This document shows, piece after piece, positions 41,397 to 50,341 of a DNA stretch of 58,120 nucleotides. This DNA is from Desulfovibrio oxyclinae DSM 11498. Lineage in GTDB: Bacteria > Desulfobacterota > Desulfovibrionia > Desulfovibrionales > Desulfovibrionaceae. Position numbers and translations under genes: made by a program. The notes below the pieces were generated by a model. The model was given only the letters and a program-made list of their open reading frames with translations, made no database searches and was not told the DNA's origin. The stretch is taken from the NCBI RefSeq assembly GCF_000375485.1, contig NZ_AQXE01000017.1, positions 1-58,120 of the forward strand. The letters run 5' to 3'. The first letter of the stretch is position 1, and each line of letters opens with the position of its first letter.

Positions 41397-44300
41397 ATGA
41401 ACGTCAATCGAAGAAGGTTCCTCAAGCTCTCCGCTACGGCGGCGGCAATGACCGCCTTCGGAGGCCTGGGCTGCCGCCACACCGCTCTCGCGGTGGACCG
41501 CGCGACCATGCTCAAGCCCGAGTGGACCAAGCAAACCACCACCATCTGCTGCTACTGTGCCGTCGGATGCGGCCTGGTCGTCAACACGTCCCTGGAAACC
41601 AAAAAGGCGGTCAACGTCGAGGGCGACCCCGACCATCCCGTCAACCAGGGAGCGCTCTGCGCCAAGGGCGCGTCCATCTACCAGCTCAACGACAACCCCC
41701 GTCGTCCCGAAGGGCCGCTGTACCGCGCCCCCTTCTCCAAGGAATTCAAGCAGGTCTCCTGGGAATGGGCGCTTGAGAAAATCGCCCACCGAGTCAAGGA
41801 CACCCGCGACAAGACCTTCGCCTTCAAGAACGACAAGGGCGAAACGGTCAACCGCACCGAAGGCATCGCGTCCCTCGGCTCCGCGGCGCTCGACAACGAG
41901 GAGTGCTGGGCTTTCCAGACCATGCTCCGCAGCCTCGGCCTGGTGTACATAGAGCACCAGGCGCGTATCTGACACAGCGCGACTGTTGCGGCTCTGGCAG
42001 AGTCGTTCGGACGCGGCGCGATGACCAATCACTGGGTAGACATCAAGAACAGTGATTGCATTCTGATCATGGGCAGTAACGCTGCCGAAAACCACCCCAT
42101 TTCTTTCAAGTGGGTCACCAAGGCCCAGAAAAAGGGTGCCAAGCTCATCCATGTGGACCCCCGCTTCACCAGGACCTCGGCCAAGGCCGACCTCTGGGCG
42201 GGAATCCGTTCCGGCTCCGACATCGCCGTACTCGGCGGCATGATCAAGTACATCCTCGACAACGAGCTGTACTTCAAGGAGTACGTGTCCAACTACACCA
42301 ACGCGAGCTTCATCGTCGGCGAGGACTTCTCCTTCGAGGACGGAATCTTCGCAGGGTACGATCCCGAAACCAACAGCTACGACAAGTCCAAGTGGGGCTT
42401 TGAGCTGGACGCCAACGGCGTGCCCAAGCAGGACCACACCCTGAAGCATCCCCGCTGCGTACTTCAGCTCATGAAGAAGCACTACGAGCGGTACAACATC
42501 GAGAACGCCTCCAGCATGTCCGGTCTCTCCAAGGCCGAACTGGAAGAGCTCTACTCGGCGTTTGCCGCCACCGGTGCCAAGGACAAGGCCGGAACCATCA
42601 TGTACGCCATGGGCTGGACCCAGCACACGGTCGGCGTGCAGAATATCCGCGCCATGGCCATGGTCCAGCTGCTGCTGGGCAACATCGGCGTGGCTGGCGG
42701 CGGCGTGAACGCACTGCGCGGTGAATCCAACGTGCAGGGTTCCACCGACCACTGCCTGCTTTACCACATCCTGCCTGGCTACCTGAAGACGCCCAAGTCC
42801 TTCCAGCCCACGCTGGCGGATTACGACAAGGCGTACACCCCGGTATCCAACGACCCGAAATCCGCCAACTGGTGGAGCAACTATCCCAAGTACTCGGCCA
42901 GCCTGCTCAAGTCCATGTGGATGGACGACACACCGGCCAAGGCATACGAGTACCTGCCCAAGCTCGACACAGGTGCCGCCAGCGAATACGCATGGCTGAC
43001 CCTGTTCGACAAGATGTCCACCGGCAAGTTCAAGGGCCTGTTCGCGTGGGGCATGAACCCCGCCTGTTCCGGCGCCAACGCCAACAAGAACCGCGAAGCC
43101 CTCGCCAATCTTGACTGGCTGGTTAACGTGAACATCTTCCCCAACGAAACCGGTTGGTTCTGGGAAGGCCCGGACATGAATCCCGAAACGATCAAGACCG
43201 AAGTCTTCTTCCTGCCCTGCGCAGTTTCCATCGAGAAGGAAGGCTCCGTCACCAACTCGGGACGCTGGATGCAGTGGCGCTACAAGGGTCCGGAACCCAG
43301 AAAGGGAACCAAGCCCGACGGCGACATCATGTACGAACTGATGAAGGAAGTGCAGCACCTGTACGAAAAGGACGGCGGCGTCTATCCCGAGCCCATCACC
43401 AAGCTGAGCTGGGACGGCATTGCCACCGACGGCGTGTTCGACCCGCACAAGACCGCCAAGCTCATCAACGGGCACTTCACCCGCGACGTGACCGTGAAGG
43501 GCAAGAGCTTCCGCAAGGGTCAGCAGGTTCCGAGCTTCGCCTACCTGCAGGACGATGGCTCCACCTGTTCCGGTAACTGGCTGTACTGCAACTCCTACAC
43601 GGACGACGGCAACATGGCTGCGCGCCGCGACACCACCCAGACCGACATGCAGGCCAACATCGGCCTGTTCCCGAACTGGAGCTGGTGCTGGCCCGTCAAC
43701 CGCCGCATCCTCTACAACCGCGCCTCCGTGGACCTTCAGGGTAAGCCTTACGCCACCGAGAAGCCGGTCATCAAGTGGACCGGAGCCAAGTGGGTCGGCG
43801 ACGTACCCGACGGCGGCTGGAAGCCCGGATCCAAGCATGCGTTCATCATGCGCAAGCACGGCTACGGTCAGCTTTACGGCCCCGGTCGCGCCGACGGTCC
43901 GCTGCCCGAATACTACGAACCGCTGGAATGCCCGGTCAAGGAACACCCGTTCTCCGGCCAGCTGCATAACCCCACGGCCATCTCCTTCGCCAAGGAACAA
44001 AAGGCCGTGTGCGACCCGCGCTACCCGCTGGTCTGCTCCACGTACCGCGCGACCGAGCACTGGCAGACGGGCGTCATGACCAGAAACGTCCCGTGGCTGA
44101 TTGAGACCGAACCGCAGGTCTTCTGCGAAATGAGTCCGCAGCTCGCGAAGCTCAAGGGAATCGAAAACGGGGAAAAGGTCGTCATGGACAGCCTGCGCGG
44201 CTCCATCTGGGCCATCGCAATCGTCACCCCGCGCCTCAAGCCCTTCACCATCGACGGCAACACCGTTCATCAGGTGGGGCTGCCCTGGCACTACGGCTGG

Positions 44301-44414
44301 ACATGGCCCAAGGACGGCGGCGACTCCGCCAACATCCTGACCCCGTCGGTGGGCGACCCGAACACCGGCATTCCCGAAACCAAGGCCTTTATGGTCAACG
44401 TCCGCAAGGCCTAA
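41397..44414 (+). CDS. fdhA: Periplasmic formate dehydrogenase catalytic subunit, selenocysteine-containing
   Basis: A 1005-residue Mo/W-bis-MGD enzyme oxidising formate to CO2. The reading frame is interrupted by an in-frame TGA at 41970-41972 (codon 192), read as selenocysteine: the surrounding HQARI-U-HSATVAALAESFGRG is the conserved formate dehydrogenase active site (selenocysteine followed by histidine). A twin-arginine signal (NRRRFLKLS) exports it. CCYCAVGCG and the cysteine of GALCAKG (residues 51-88) bind a [4Fe-4S] cluster. The AAGGAGGAAGG ribosome-binding site is strong. The frame continues intact after the TGA to a C-terminal MGD-binding domain. fdhB follows after ten bases. Confidence 0.96.
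41980..42005 (+). promoter_or_regulatory. Candidate bacterial SECIS element in fdhA
   Basis: Starting eight bases after the TGA, CGACT pairs with AGTCG and TGC pairs with GCA around a GGCTCTG apical loop. The position and G-T-containing loop fit bacterial SECIS hairpins that recruit SelB. Confidence 0.75.
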
Positions 44415-44424
44415 GGAGGACGAC

Positions 44425-45150
44425 ATGAACGGAAAAAGCTTCTTAGTCGACCTGACCAAGTGTACGGCCTGCAGGGGTTGCCAGATTGCCTGCAAGCAAT
44501 GGAAAAAGCTGCCCGCCGAACAGACGAAGCAGCTCGGCACTCACCAGAATCCGCCGGACCTGTCCTTCGACACCATCAGGCTGGTCCGCTTCCGCGAGGA
44601 AATGGTGGACGGCAAACTGCACTGGAACTTCTTCCCCGAGCAGTGCCGCCACTGTGTGTACCCGCCCTGCGTGGGATACTCCGAAGTGGAAGGCTCCATG
44701 TACACCGACCCCGACACCGGGGCCGTCATCTACACCGAGCTGACCAAGCAGGAGATCTTCGAGGACATCCACATGGCATGTCCCTACAACATCCCCCGCG
44801 CCAGCGAGGAAACCGGCGAGATCACCAAGTGCGACATGTGTAACGACCGTATCGCCATCGGACTGCGGCCCGCCTGTGTCACGGCCTGCCCCACCGGCAC
44901 CATGAACTTCGGCAACCGCGATGAGATTCTGGACCTTGCCTATGAGCGTCTGGAAGAGGTACAGAAGAAGTACCCCGAAGCGGAACTGGTCGATCCGGAC
45001 GATACGCGCGTCATCTACCTCACGGCCTATCCGGCCGACCAGTACTACGAGTACCTGATGGCCGACGCATCGCCCGCTACCAATAAGGGACTTACCCGCA
45101 AGCAGCTGCTGGCCCGCCTGCGCAGGCCCGCCGCCTCCATGCGGGGCTAG
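44425..45150 (+). CDS. fdhB: Formate dehydrogenase iron-sulfur subunit
   Basis: A 241-residue electron-transfer subunit with ferredoxin-type cysteine clusters: CTACRGCQIACKQW at the N-terminus, CRHCVYPPC and CPYNIP in the middle, and CDMCNDRIAIGLRPACVTACP towards the end, together enough for several [4Fe-4S] centres. It lacks its own signal peptide or membrane anchor, so it is exported with FdhA by the Tat system and delivers electrons to soluble periplasmic cytochromes c. AAGGAGG lies upstream. No membrane gamma subunit gene follows. Confidence 0.95.
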   Translation: MNGKSFLVDLTKCTACRGCQIACKQWKKLPAEQTKQLGTHQNPPDLSFDTIRLVRFREEMVDGKLHWNFFPEQCRHCVYPPCVGYSEVEGSMYTDPDTGAVIYTELTKQEIFEDIHMACPYNIPRASEETGEITKCDMCNDRIAIGLRPACVTACPTGTMNFGNRDEILDLAYERLEEVQKKYPEAELVDPDDTRVIYLTAYPADQYYEYLMADASPATNKGLTRKQLLARLRRPAASMRG

Positions 45151-45169
45151 GACGCCTCCACCCATAGAC

Positions 45170-45208
45170 AGCCGCCGGGGGAGATACGTCCTCTCCCGGC
45201 GGCTTCTT
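45170..45208 (+). terminator. Hairpin after fdhB, possible partial terminator
   Basis: A stem of at least ten pairs, AGCCGCCGGG / CCCGGCGGCT, with further pairing towards the loop, followed by TCTTC rather than a clean T-run. The thioredoxin-like gene begins 26 bases later. Confidence 0.5.
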
Positions 45209-45233
45209 CATGAACAGAAAAGGAGTGCCCCAC

Positions 45234-45797
45234 ATGCCGAAGGATATCACCACAAAACTCACACGCGTCACCCTGTCCGCGCTGCTCATGCTGCTCGCCT
45301 TCTCCGTTACGGCTCATGCCGCCCAGAAAATGCCCGACCTGCATCTGACCGCAGGCCCGGGGCAGGCAGAAGAACTCGGCCTTGGAAAAGGAACCGAAGC
45401 CTTCCGGCTTTCGGACATTCCGGCCGAAGCCGTCTTCATCGAAGTATTCAGCATGTACTGCCCCATCTGCCAGCGCGACGCACCAAGGGTGGAGGAACTG
45501 TACGACCTCGTACAGAAAAAGGCGCCAGGCCTGCTCATGTTCGGCATAGGCGCGGGCAACTCCCAATACGAGACCGACGTCTACTCCGAAAAATACAACG
45601 TGCGCATGCCCATGCTCCCGGATGCGGACTACAAGGCCCACAAGGCCCTCGGCAATGTCGGCACGCCCTTTTACATCCTGCTTGAAAAAAACGACGACGG
45701 CTCCTTCAAGGTCCTTTTCACGCAGGAAGGCGAGATTCTCAAGAAACAGGAATTCTTCGAAACCGTGATCAGCAAGGCGCAAAAGGCATTGAAATGA
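45234..45797 (+). CDS. Periplasmic thioredoxin-fold protein with CPIC motif
   Basis: A 187-residue exported protein. A signal peptide (LSALLMLLAFSVTAHAA) precedes a TlpA/ResA-like domain. SMYCPICQRDAPRVEELYDLV contains the redox CPIC pair, and GTPFYILLEK the cis-proline of the fold. It would reduce, oxidise or shuffle disulfides in periplasmic proteins. The ATG at 45234 has AAAAGGAG at the right distance; an ATG at 45210 is less likely. The next gene overlaps it by four bases, making a coupled pair downstream of fdhB. Confidence 0.85.
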   Translation: MPKDITTKLTRVTLSALLMLLAFSVTAHAAQKMPDLHLTAGPGQAEELGLGKGTEAFRLSDIPAEAVFIEVFSMYCPICQRDAPRVEELYDLVQKKAPGLLMFGIGAGNSQYETDVYSEKYNVRMPMLPDADYKAHKALGNVGTPFYILLEKNDDGSFKVLFTQEGEILKKQEFFETVISKAQKALK

Positions 45798-46360
45798 GAA
45801 CATTTCTTTTTGCATTCCTCATGGCTCTGGCGGTGCTTCCAGCCCATGCGCTGGAAGCCTACCCCGTTGGTCAGCTCAAGCCCGTGGACAGTGAGATAAA
45901 AGTCCACCCCGGCGACCTGGCACCGGATTTCGAGCTGCCTTCCACAGATGGCGAGACCGTGCGCCTTTCGGACTACCGCGGCAATAAGAACGTCCTGCTG
46001 ACCTTCGTGCCGGCGGCATGGACTCCGGTCTGCTCCGACCAATGGCCCGGCTACAACATCGCCCTGGACCTGTTCGCCAAACACGACACGGTGCTCGTCG
46101 GCATCTCCATCGACAACACACCGAGCCAATGGGCATGGGAACAGGGCATGAACGGCATCGACTTCCCGATCCTGTCCGATTTCTGGCCCCACGGCGCCAC
46201 CGCAGACAGCTACGGCATCCTGCGCAGCGACGGCATGTCCGAACGCGCACTCATCCTTGTGGACAAGGAAGGCATTGTCCGCTGGACCCACGTCAACGAC
46301 GTCAATGGACGGCCCGATCTGAAAATCGTCATGGAAGCCGTCAAGAACAACACCAAATAA
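45794..46360 (+). CDS. Periplasmic peroxiredoxin-like (AhpC/TSA family) protein
   Basis: A 188-residue exported protein: signal peptide MRTFLFAFLMALAVLPAHA, then an AhpC/TSA domain with PDFELPSTDGETVRLSDYRGNKNVLLTF and AAWTPVCSDQWPG. The single cysteine in the P-x3-T/S-x2-C position (TPVC) is the peroxidatic one; no resolving cysteine is seen, so it would depend on a partner such as the CPIC protein encoded just upstream. It overlaps that gene by four bases (ATGA). Confidence 0.85.
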   Translation: MRTFLFAFLMALAVLPAHALEAYPVGQLKPVDSEIKVHPGDLAPDFELPSTDGETVRLSDYRGNKNVLLTFVPAAWTPVCSDQWPGYNIALDLFAKHDTVLVGISIDNTPSQWAWEQGMNGIDFPILSDFWPHGATADSYGILRSDGMSERALILVDKEGIVRWTHVNDVNGRPDLKIVMEAVKNNTK

Positions 46361-46362
46361 AA

Positions 46363-46391
46363 AAGCCCCCGACCCGAAGGCCGAGGGCTTC
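46363..46391. terminator. Bidirectional terminator between the peroxiredoxin-like gene and fabI
   Basis: AAGCCC...GGGCTT stem with inner CG pairs and a CCGAAGG loop region. An A-run (46357-46364) upstream becomes a T-run on the minus strand, serving the convergent fabI. Confidence 0.65.
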
Positions 46392-46415
46392 ATCAACAAA
46401 CATTGCGCCAAACGG

Positions 46416-47180
46416 CTACACACCCATGATGTTGTACCCGCTGTCCACGAAAATGACCTCTCCGGTGGTGCCGGAAGAGAGATCAGAAGCCAGATACAGC
46501 GCACTCTTGCCCACATCATCAATGGTAATGTTGCGCTTGAGCGGCGCCTTTTCCTCAATACGCTCCAAAATGGTGCTGAAGCCGGAAATGGCAGAAGCGG
46601 CCATGGTCTTCACAGGCCCGGCGCTGATGGCATTGATGCGAACGCCCGACTCGCCCAGGTCCACGGAAAGATACCGCACACAGGCCTCAAGAGCAGCCTT
46701 GGCCACACCCATGGCATTGTAGTTCGCAACCACTTTGCCCGCGCCATAATAGCTCATGGTCAACACAGAGCTGCCCGGACTGAAAAGCTTTTCATACTCG
46801 CGACACAACGCCACCAAAGAATACGAAGACACATCCAGAGCAACCTTGTATCCCTCACGGCTCGTATCAATAAAACGACCCTTCAGATCATCACGGTTGG
46901 CATAGGCGATGGAATGAACCAGCGTGTCCACGCCACCCCACTTCTCCTCCACCAAAGCCGCACCCGCCGCAAGGTCTTCCTCGGAAGTCACGTCACACTT
47001 GAACATGAACTCGCCGCCAAGCTCCTCGCAAATCGGCTCCAGCCGACGCTTGATAGGATCAGCCGCGTAACTGAATGCCAGCCGCGCACCCTGCTCCTTG
47101 AACTGCTTGGCAATGCCATAAGCAATGCTGCGTTCGTTCACCACACCAAAAATAAGAGCTTTCTTTCCTTCCAAAAGCAT
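46416..47180 (-). CDS. fabI: Enoyl-ACP reductase (NADH)
   Basis: A 254-residue cytoplasmic enzyme of the last step in fatty acid elongation. MLLEGKKALIFGVVNERSIAYGIAKQF is the FabI nucleotide-binding start. VHSIAYANRDDLKG follows, and the catalytic tyrosine and lysine are in SYYGAGKVVANYNAMGVAKAALE with the FabI Y-x6-K spacing. The ATG at 47180 has AAAGGAG upstream; a longer start at 47216 is less likely. It is monocistronic, lying next to the repeat block. Confidence 0.95.
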   Translation of the reverse strand: MLLEGKKALIFGVVNERSIAYGIAKQFKEQGARLAFSYAADPIKRRLEPICEELGGEFMFKCDVTSEEDLAAGAALVEEKWGGVDTLVHSIAYANRDDLKGRFIDTSREGYKVALDVSSYSLVALCREYEKLFSPGSSVLTMSYYGAGKVVANYNAMGVAKAALEACVRYLSVDLGESGVRINAISAGPVKTMAASAISGFSTILERIEEKAPLKRNITIDDVGKSALYLASDLSSGTTGEVIFVDSGYNIMGV

Positions 47181-47275
47181 TGTCGTCTCCTTTGTTAACC
47201 CCGCAATTATACCCATGGCGTGCCGTTTGGCAATGGTTTAAACACCCGCGCACGAACGGCTGCGGGCATAGCAGG

Positions 47276-47412
47276 CCTCCGGCGGGTCTCCGACGGCCCT
47301 CCGGGGGCTTAAGAACCTTTTTGCAAAAAGGTTCTTAAGAATCTCCAAAAATCATTTGGCTTGCCAAGCCGCATTCAAGCTTTCCGAACGCCGAAGCCCG
47401 TAGGCGGCTTGA
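47276..47412 (-). repeat. Intergenic repeat element B, copy 2 (inverted)
   Basis: Reverse complement of 485-622 with scattered differences. Its core palindrome (47308-47339) has arms CTTAAGAACCTTTTT and AAAAAGGTTCTTAAG, differing from copy 1 by one paired change in each arm. Confidence 0.8.
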
Positions 47413-47569
47413 CGGGTGAGCTGACGGCGGGTGTTAGATCAGTGGGGATGGGGAGGGTTTGGAATCGGGAAAAGTGATGAGTACTGGTGGTAAACGTGTG
47501 AAGTTAGAAAGCCCTCTAACTCTCACCCTAAAGCAGTTCGCCAGCCAGCCCCCACCAACCACCCAAAAG

Positions 47570-47703
47570 CCCGTCAGCGGGGTTGCAGCTAGGACGCGGG
47601 TTATGCGGCCGCATGAACCCAGCAGCTGCAACGCCACTGACAACTCAGGGATTCCAAAGGGGGCCCGCCCCTTTGGTCCGCCTGAAAGGCCCGCCGGAGG
47701 CAT
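47570..47703 (-). repeat. Intergenic repeat element A, copy 2 (inverted)
   Basis: Reverse complement of 259-392, the same length and about 92-93 percent identical by eye. Its order relative to element B mirrors the first copy. Confidence 0.8.
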
Positions 47704-47794
47704 CCTATCCACACATATGCTTCTTTTCGTGCTTAATCCTTGCCATGCCTTGCGATTTATCGTGCAATGCGCAAAAGTTGGCTATGGAGGTTGC

Positions 47795-49156
47795 ATGAAG
47801 GTCAAGTATGCCATCATAGGTGCTGGTCCGACGGGTCTTGGTGCTGCTCATCGTTTGGGTGAGTTGGGCGAGGATGATGTTCTGGTTTTGGAGCGTCATG
47901 ATCATGCTGGGGGGCTGGCGGCCAGTTTTCGTGACGATGCCGGGTTTACGTGGGACATCGGCGGGCATGTGGTATTTTCGCATTATGAGTATTTCGACCG
48001 GCTGATGGAGTCGCTTCTGGGTGATGAACGGCTGGAGCATCAGCGCGAGTCGTGGGTACGTTCCTGTGGGACGTGGGTGCCGTATCCGTTTCAGAACAAT
48101 GTGCGTCATCTGCCTCGCGAAGCGCGTTGGGAGTGTGTGCGGGGGCTGCTGCCGGGAAAGAGGCCCGAGGACGCGCCGAAGAATTTCCGGGAATGGATCG
48201 AGCGGATTTTCGGTGACGGGATCGCCAAGTATTTCATGCTGCCGTATAATTTCAAGGTCTGGGCCACGCCGCCTGAGCTGATGCAGTTTGGCTGGATCGG
48301 CGAGCGGGTGAGTGTGGTGGATCTCAAGAGTGTGCTGAAGAACGTTATTCTTGAGCAGGATGATGTGGCGTGGGGGCCGAACAATACATTTTTCTTTCCT
48401 TTGCACGGGGGGACGGGCGAGATATTCCGGCGCATGGCGTCGCGGCTTGACCAAAAGGTGCGCTATGGGCAGGAGGTCGTTTCCGTGGATGCCGTTACTC
48501 GGACGCTCCGGACGGCGGATGGGCTGGAGGTGCAGTACGAGCATCTTTTGAACACGGCGCCTTTGGACATTCTGGCCGGGAAGTGGCTGCGCCAGGGTGA
48601 TGATGCCATGGTGAAAGCTGCTGGCGATCTGGACCGGAACGGGGTGTATGTCGGCGGCGTCGGGCTCGATGTGGCAAGCGAAGCGGAGCGCAACAGCCGG
48701 TGCTGGATGTACTTTCCGGACAGCGACAGCCCGTTCTACCGCGTTACCAACTTTCACAATTATTCACCAAACAATACGGCAAGGCCCGGTGAGCAGCTCG
48801 CATTCATGTGCGAGACATCGTACTCGGAGCACAAGCCGGAGAATCTTTCGGAACTCATGGACCGCACCGTTGACGGACTGGTCAACTCCGCTCTTCTGGA
48901 CCGGGAGCGGGTGCCTGAGATACTCACGCGCTGGGAAATCAGCGTGGACTACGGGTATCCGGTGCCCACGCTCGGACGAGACGGCGCGCTTGCACATATT
49001 CAGCCGAGGCTGGAGAGCATGGGAATCCAGTCGCGCGGGCGTTTCGGCGGCTGGAAGTACGAGGTGGCCAACATGGACCACAGCGTGATGCAGGGCGTGG
49101 AGTGGGCCGACCGCATGGTCAATGGAACACCTGAAAAAACATACACATGGAAGTAG
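47795..49156 (+). CDS. FAD-dependent amine oxidase/UDP-galactopyranose-mutase-like flavoprotein
   Basis: A 453-residue cytoplasmic protein. The N-terminal AIIGAGPTGLGAAHRLGE and VLERHDHAGGLAAS form the FAD-binding Rossmann motif of the amine oxidase/UGM superfamily. WDIGGHVVFSHYEYFD and WVPYPFQNNVRHL resemble the UDP-galactopyranose mutase and protoporphyrinogen-oxidase-like group used in surface polysaccharide synthesis. The substrate is unknown. The ATG at 47795 has TGGAGG upstream; an in-frame reading extends back through the repeat to 47459 but is not credible. Codon use is rich in G-ending codons, unlike most neighbours. The peptidase gene starts two bases after its stop. Confidence 0.78.
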   Translation: MKVKYAIIGAGPTGLGAAHRLGELGEDDVLVLERHDHAGGLAASFRDDAGFTWDIGGHVVFSHYEYFDRLMESLLGDERLEHQRESWVRSCGTWVPYPFQNNVRHLPREARWECVRGLLPGKRPEDAPKNFREWIERIFGDGIAKYFMLPYNFKVWATPPELMQFGWIGERVSVVDLKSVLKNVILEQDDVAWGPNNTFFFPLHGGTGEIFRRMASRLDQKVRYGQEVVSVDAVTRTLRTADGLEVQYEHLLNTAPLDILAGKWLRQGDDAMVKAAGDLDRNGVYVGGVGLDVASEAERNSRCWMYFPDSDSPFYRVTNFHNYSPNNTARPGEQLAFMCETSYSEHKPENLSELMDRTVDGLVNSALLDRERVPEILTRWEISVDYGYPVPTLGRDGALAHIQPRLESMGIQSRGRFGGWKYEVANMDHSVMQGVEWADRMVNGTPEKTYTWK

Positions 49157-49158
49157 AA

Positions 49159-50229
49159 ATGGATTTGAACATCTTTGCGAATCGACGTGACAAGCTCAAG
49201 CGCCTGCTCAAGGACCGTAAGCTTCCGGCGCTCATCGTTTCCCACGCCGCCAACCGGTACTACCTGAGCGGCTTTGAACTGCACGACTCCCAGTGCAACG
49301 AGTCGAGCGGCTGGCTGCTCATCACCGCCGATGGCCCGGACTTCCTTTTCACGGATCCTCGCTTTCACGATGCGGCCAAACGACTCTGGAACGAAGACGA
49401 CATCTGCATCTATTCCGCACGCAGATTGCAGACCATTGCGGAATTCATCAAGGGCAAGGGCTACGACACCGTCTGTTTCGAGCCGCAGGCCATGAGCCTG
49501 TTCGACTACGAAGGCCTGAAGGAAACCCTTACGCTTCAGGCAGCCAAAGAGCTTGTGGAAGAATTGCGGGTGAAAAAGGACGAGGATGAGATCCGCAGAC
49601 TGCGCAGTTCCATCGACCTGAACCACCGACTCTTCTCATACATTGAGGACCGGCTCATCCCCGGCCGGACGGAGAAGGAAATCGCATGGGACATCGAAAA
49701 GTTCTTCCGTGAAAACGGGGCGCAGGAGCTGGCCTTCTCCACCATTGTGGGGGTTGGTCCCAACGCCGCGCTTCCGCACTGTGTGCCTTCCGATGAGCCG
49801 CTTCGCGACGGCGAACTGGTACTCATCGACACCGGTTGTCGGCTCCATGACTACAATTCCGACCAGACCCGCACCTTCTGGGTGGGAGACAAGCCCTCCG
49901 ACCGCTTCAAGAAAGTGTTGGAAATGGTACAGGGGGCGCAGCAGGCCGCCATCGACGTGCTGCGGCCCGGTCTTTCATTGCATGACGGCTGGAAGGCCGC
50001 CTGGGACTACCTTGACCAGCGCGGCGTGGCCGAACACTTCACCCACGGCCTGGGGCACGGGGTGGGGCTGGAAACCCATGAACCTCCGCGCCTGAGCAAG
50101 GTTGCGCAGGGCACGCTGGAGCCGGGGATGCTCGTCACCGTGGAGCCCGGCCTGTACTGGGGCGACTGGGGCGGCATCCGCTGGGAGCACGAAGTGCTGA
50201 TCACCGACAACGGCTGTCAGGTTCTCTAG
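49159..50229 (+). CDS. M24-family Xaa-Pro aminopeptidase
   Basis: A 356-residue metallopeptidase. An N-terminal creatinase-like domain (about 1-125) precedes the pita-bread catalytic domain. The metal ligands appear in order: the aspartates of LIDTGCRLHDYNSDQTRTF, the histidine of HGLGHGVGLETHE, and the glutamates of VEPGLYWG and WEHEVLI. It removes N-terminal residues before proline. The ATG at 49159 is preceded by GGAAG; an ATG at 49147 overlapping the previous gene is an alternative. Confidence 0.93.
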   Translation: MDLNIFANRRDKLKRLLKDRKLPALIVSHAANRYYLSGFELHDSQCNESSGWLLITADGPDFLFTDPRFHDAAKRLWNEDDICIYSARRLQTIAEFIKGKGYDTVCFEPQAMSLFDYEGLKETLTLQAAKELVEELRVKKDEDEIRRLRSSIDLNHRLFSYIEDRLIPGRTEKEIAWDIEKFFRENGAQELAFSTIVGVGPNAALPHCVPSDEPLRDGELVLIDTGCRLHDYNSDQTRTFWVGDKPSDRFKKVLEMVQGAQQAAIDVLRPGLSLHDGWKAAWDYLDQRGVAEHFTHGLGHGVGLETHEPPRLSKVAQGTLEPGMLVTVEPGLYWGDWGGIRWEHEVLITDNGCQVL

Positions 50230-50250
50230 CCTGCCGGGAATCCGAAGACA

Positions 50251-50278
50251 AAAAAGGGAGCCGCAAGGCTCCCTTTTT
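50251..50278. terminator. Bidirectional rho-independent terminator
   Basis: AAAAAGGGAGCC / GGCTCCCTTTTT with a GCAA loop; it has an A-run on one side and a T-run on the other, between the convergent peptidase and membrane-protein genes. Confidence 0.92.
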
Positions 50279-50341
50279 CATACGGAAAAGACTGATTTCC
50301 CGCCACTCCAATCCGGGACCACGACGCCCCCGGACCGGTTC

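Larger units (their letters stand above)
47181..47794. other. Intergenic region containing inverted copies of elements A and B
   Basis: About 610 bases. Repeat B occupies 47276-47412 and repeat A 47570-47703. The 157 bases between them carry only a short stretch resembling the first copy. No gene is evident. The flavoprotein's ribosome-binding site is at 47785-47790. Confidence 0.6.

Noticed and set aside
41970..41972. Nonsense mutation making fdhA a pseudogene
   Set aside because: The TGA is at the known Sec position, followed by His and a SECIS-like hairpin, and the frame stays open and conserved afterwards.
41358..44540. A 1060-codon open frame on the minus strand opposite fdhA
   Set aside because: It mirrors the codon structure of fdhA, has no family-like sequence and no operon logic. 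Such long antisense frames are expected opposite GC-rich genes.
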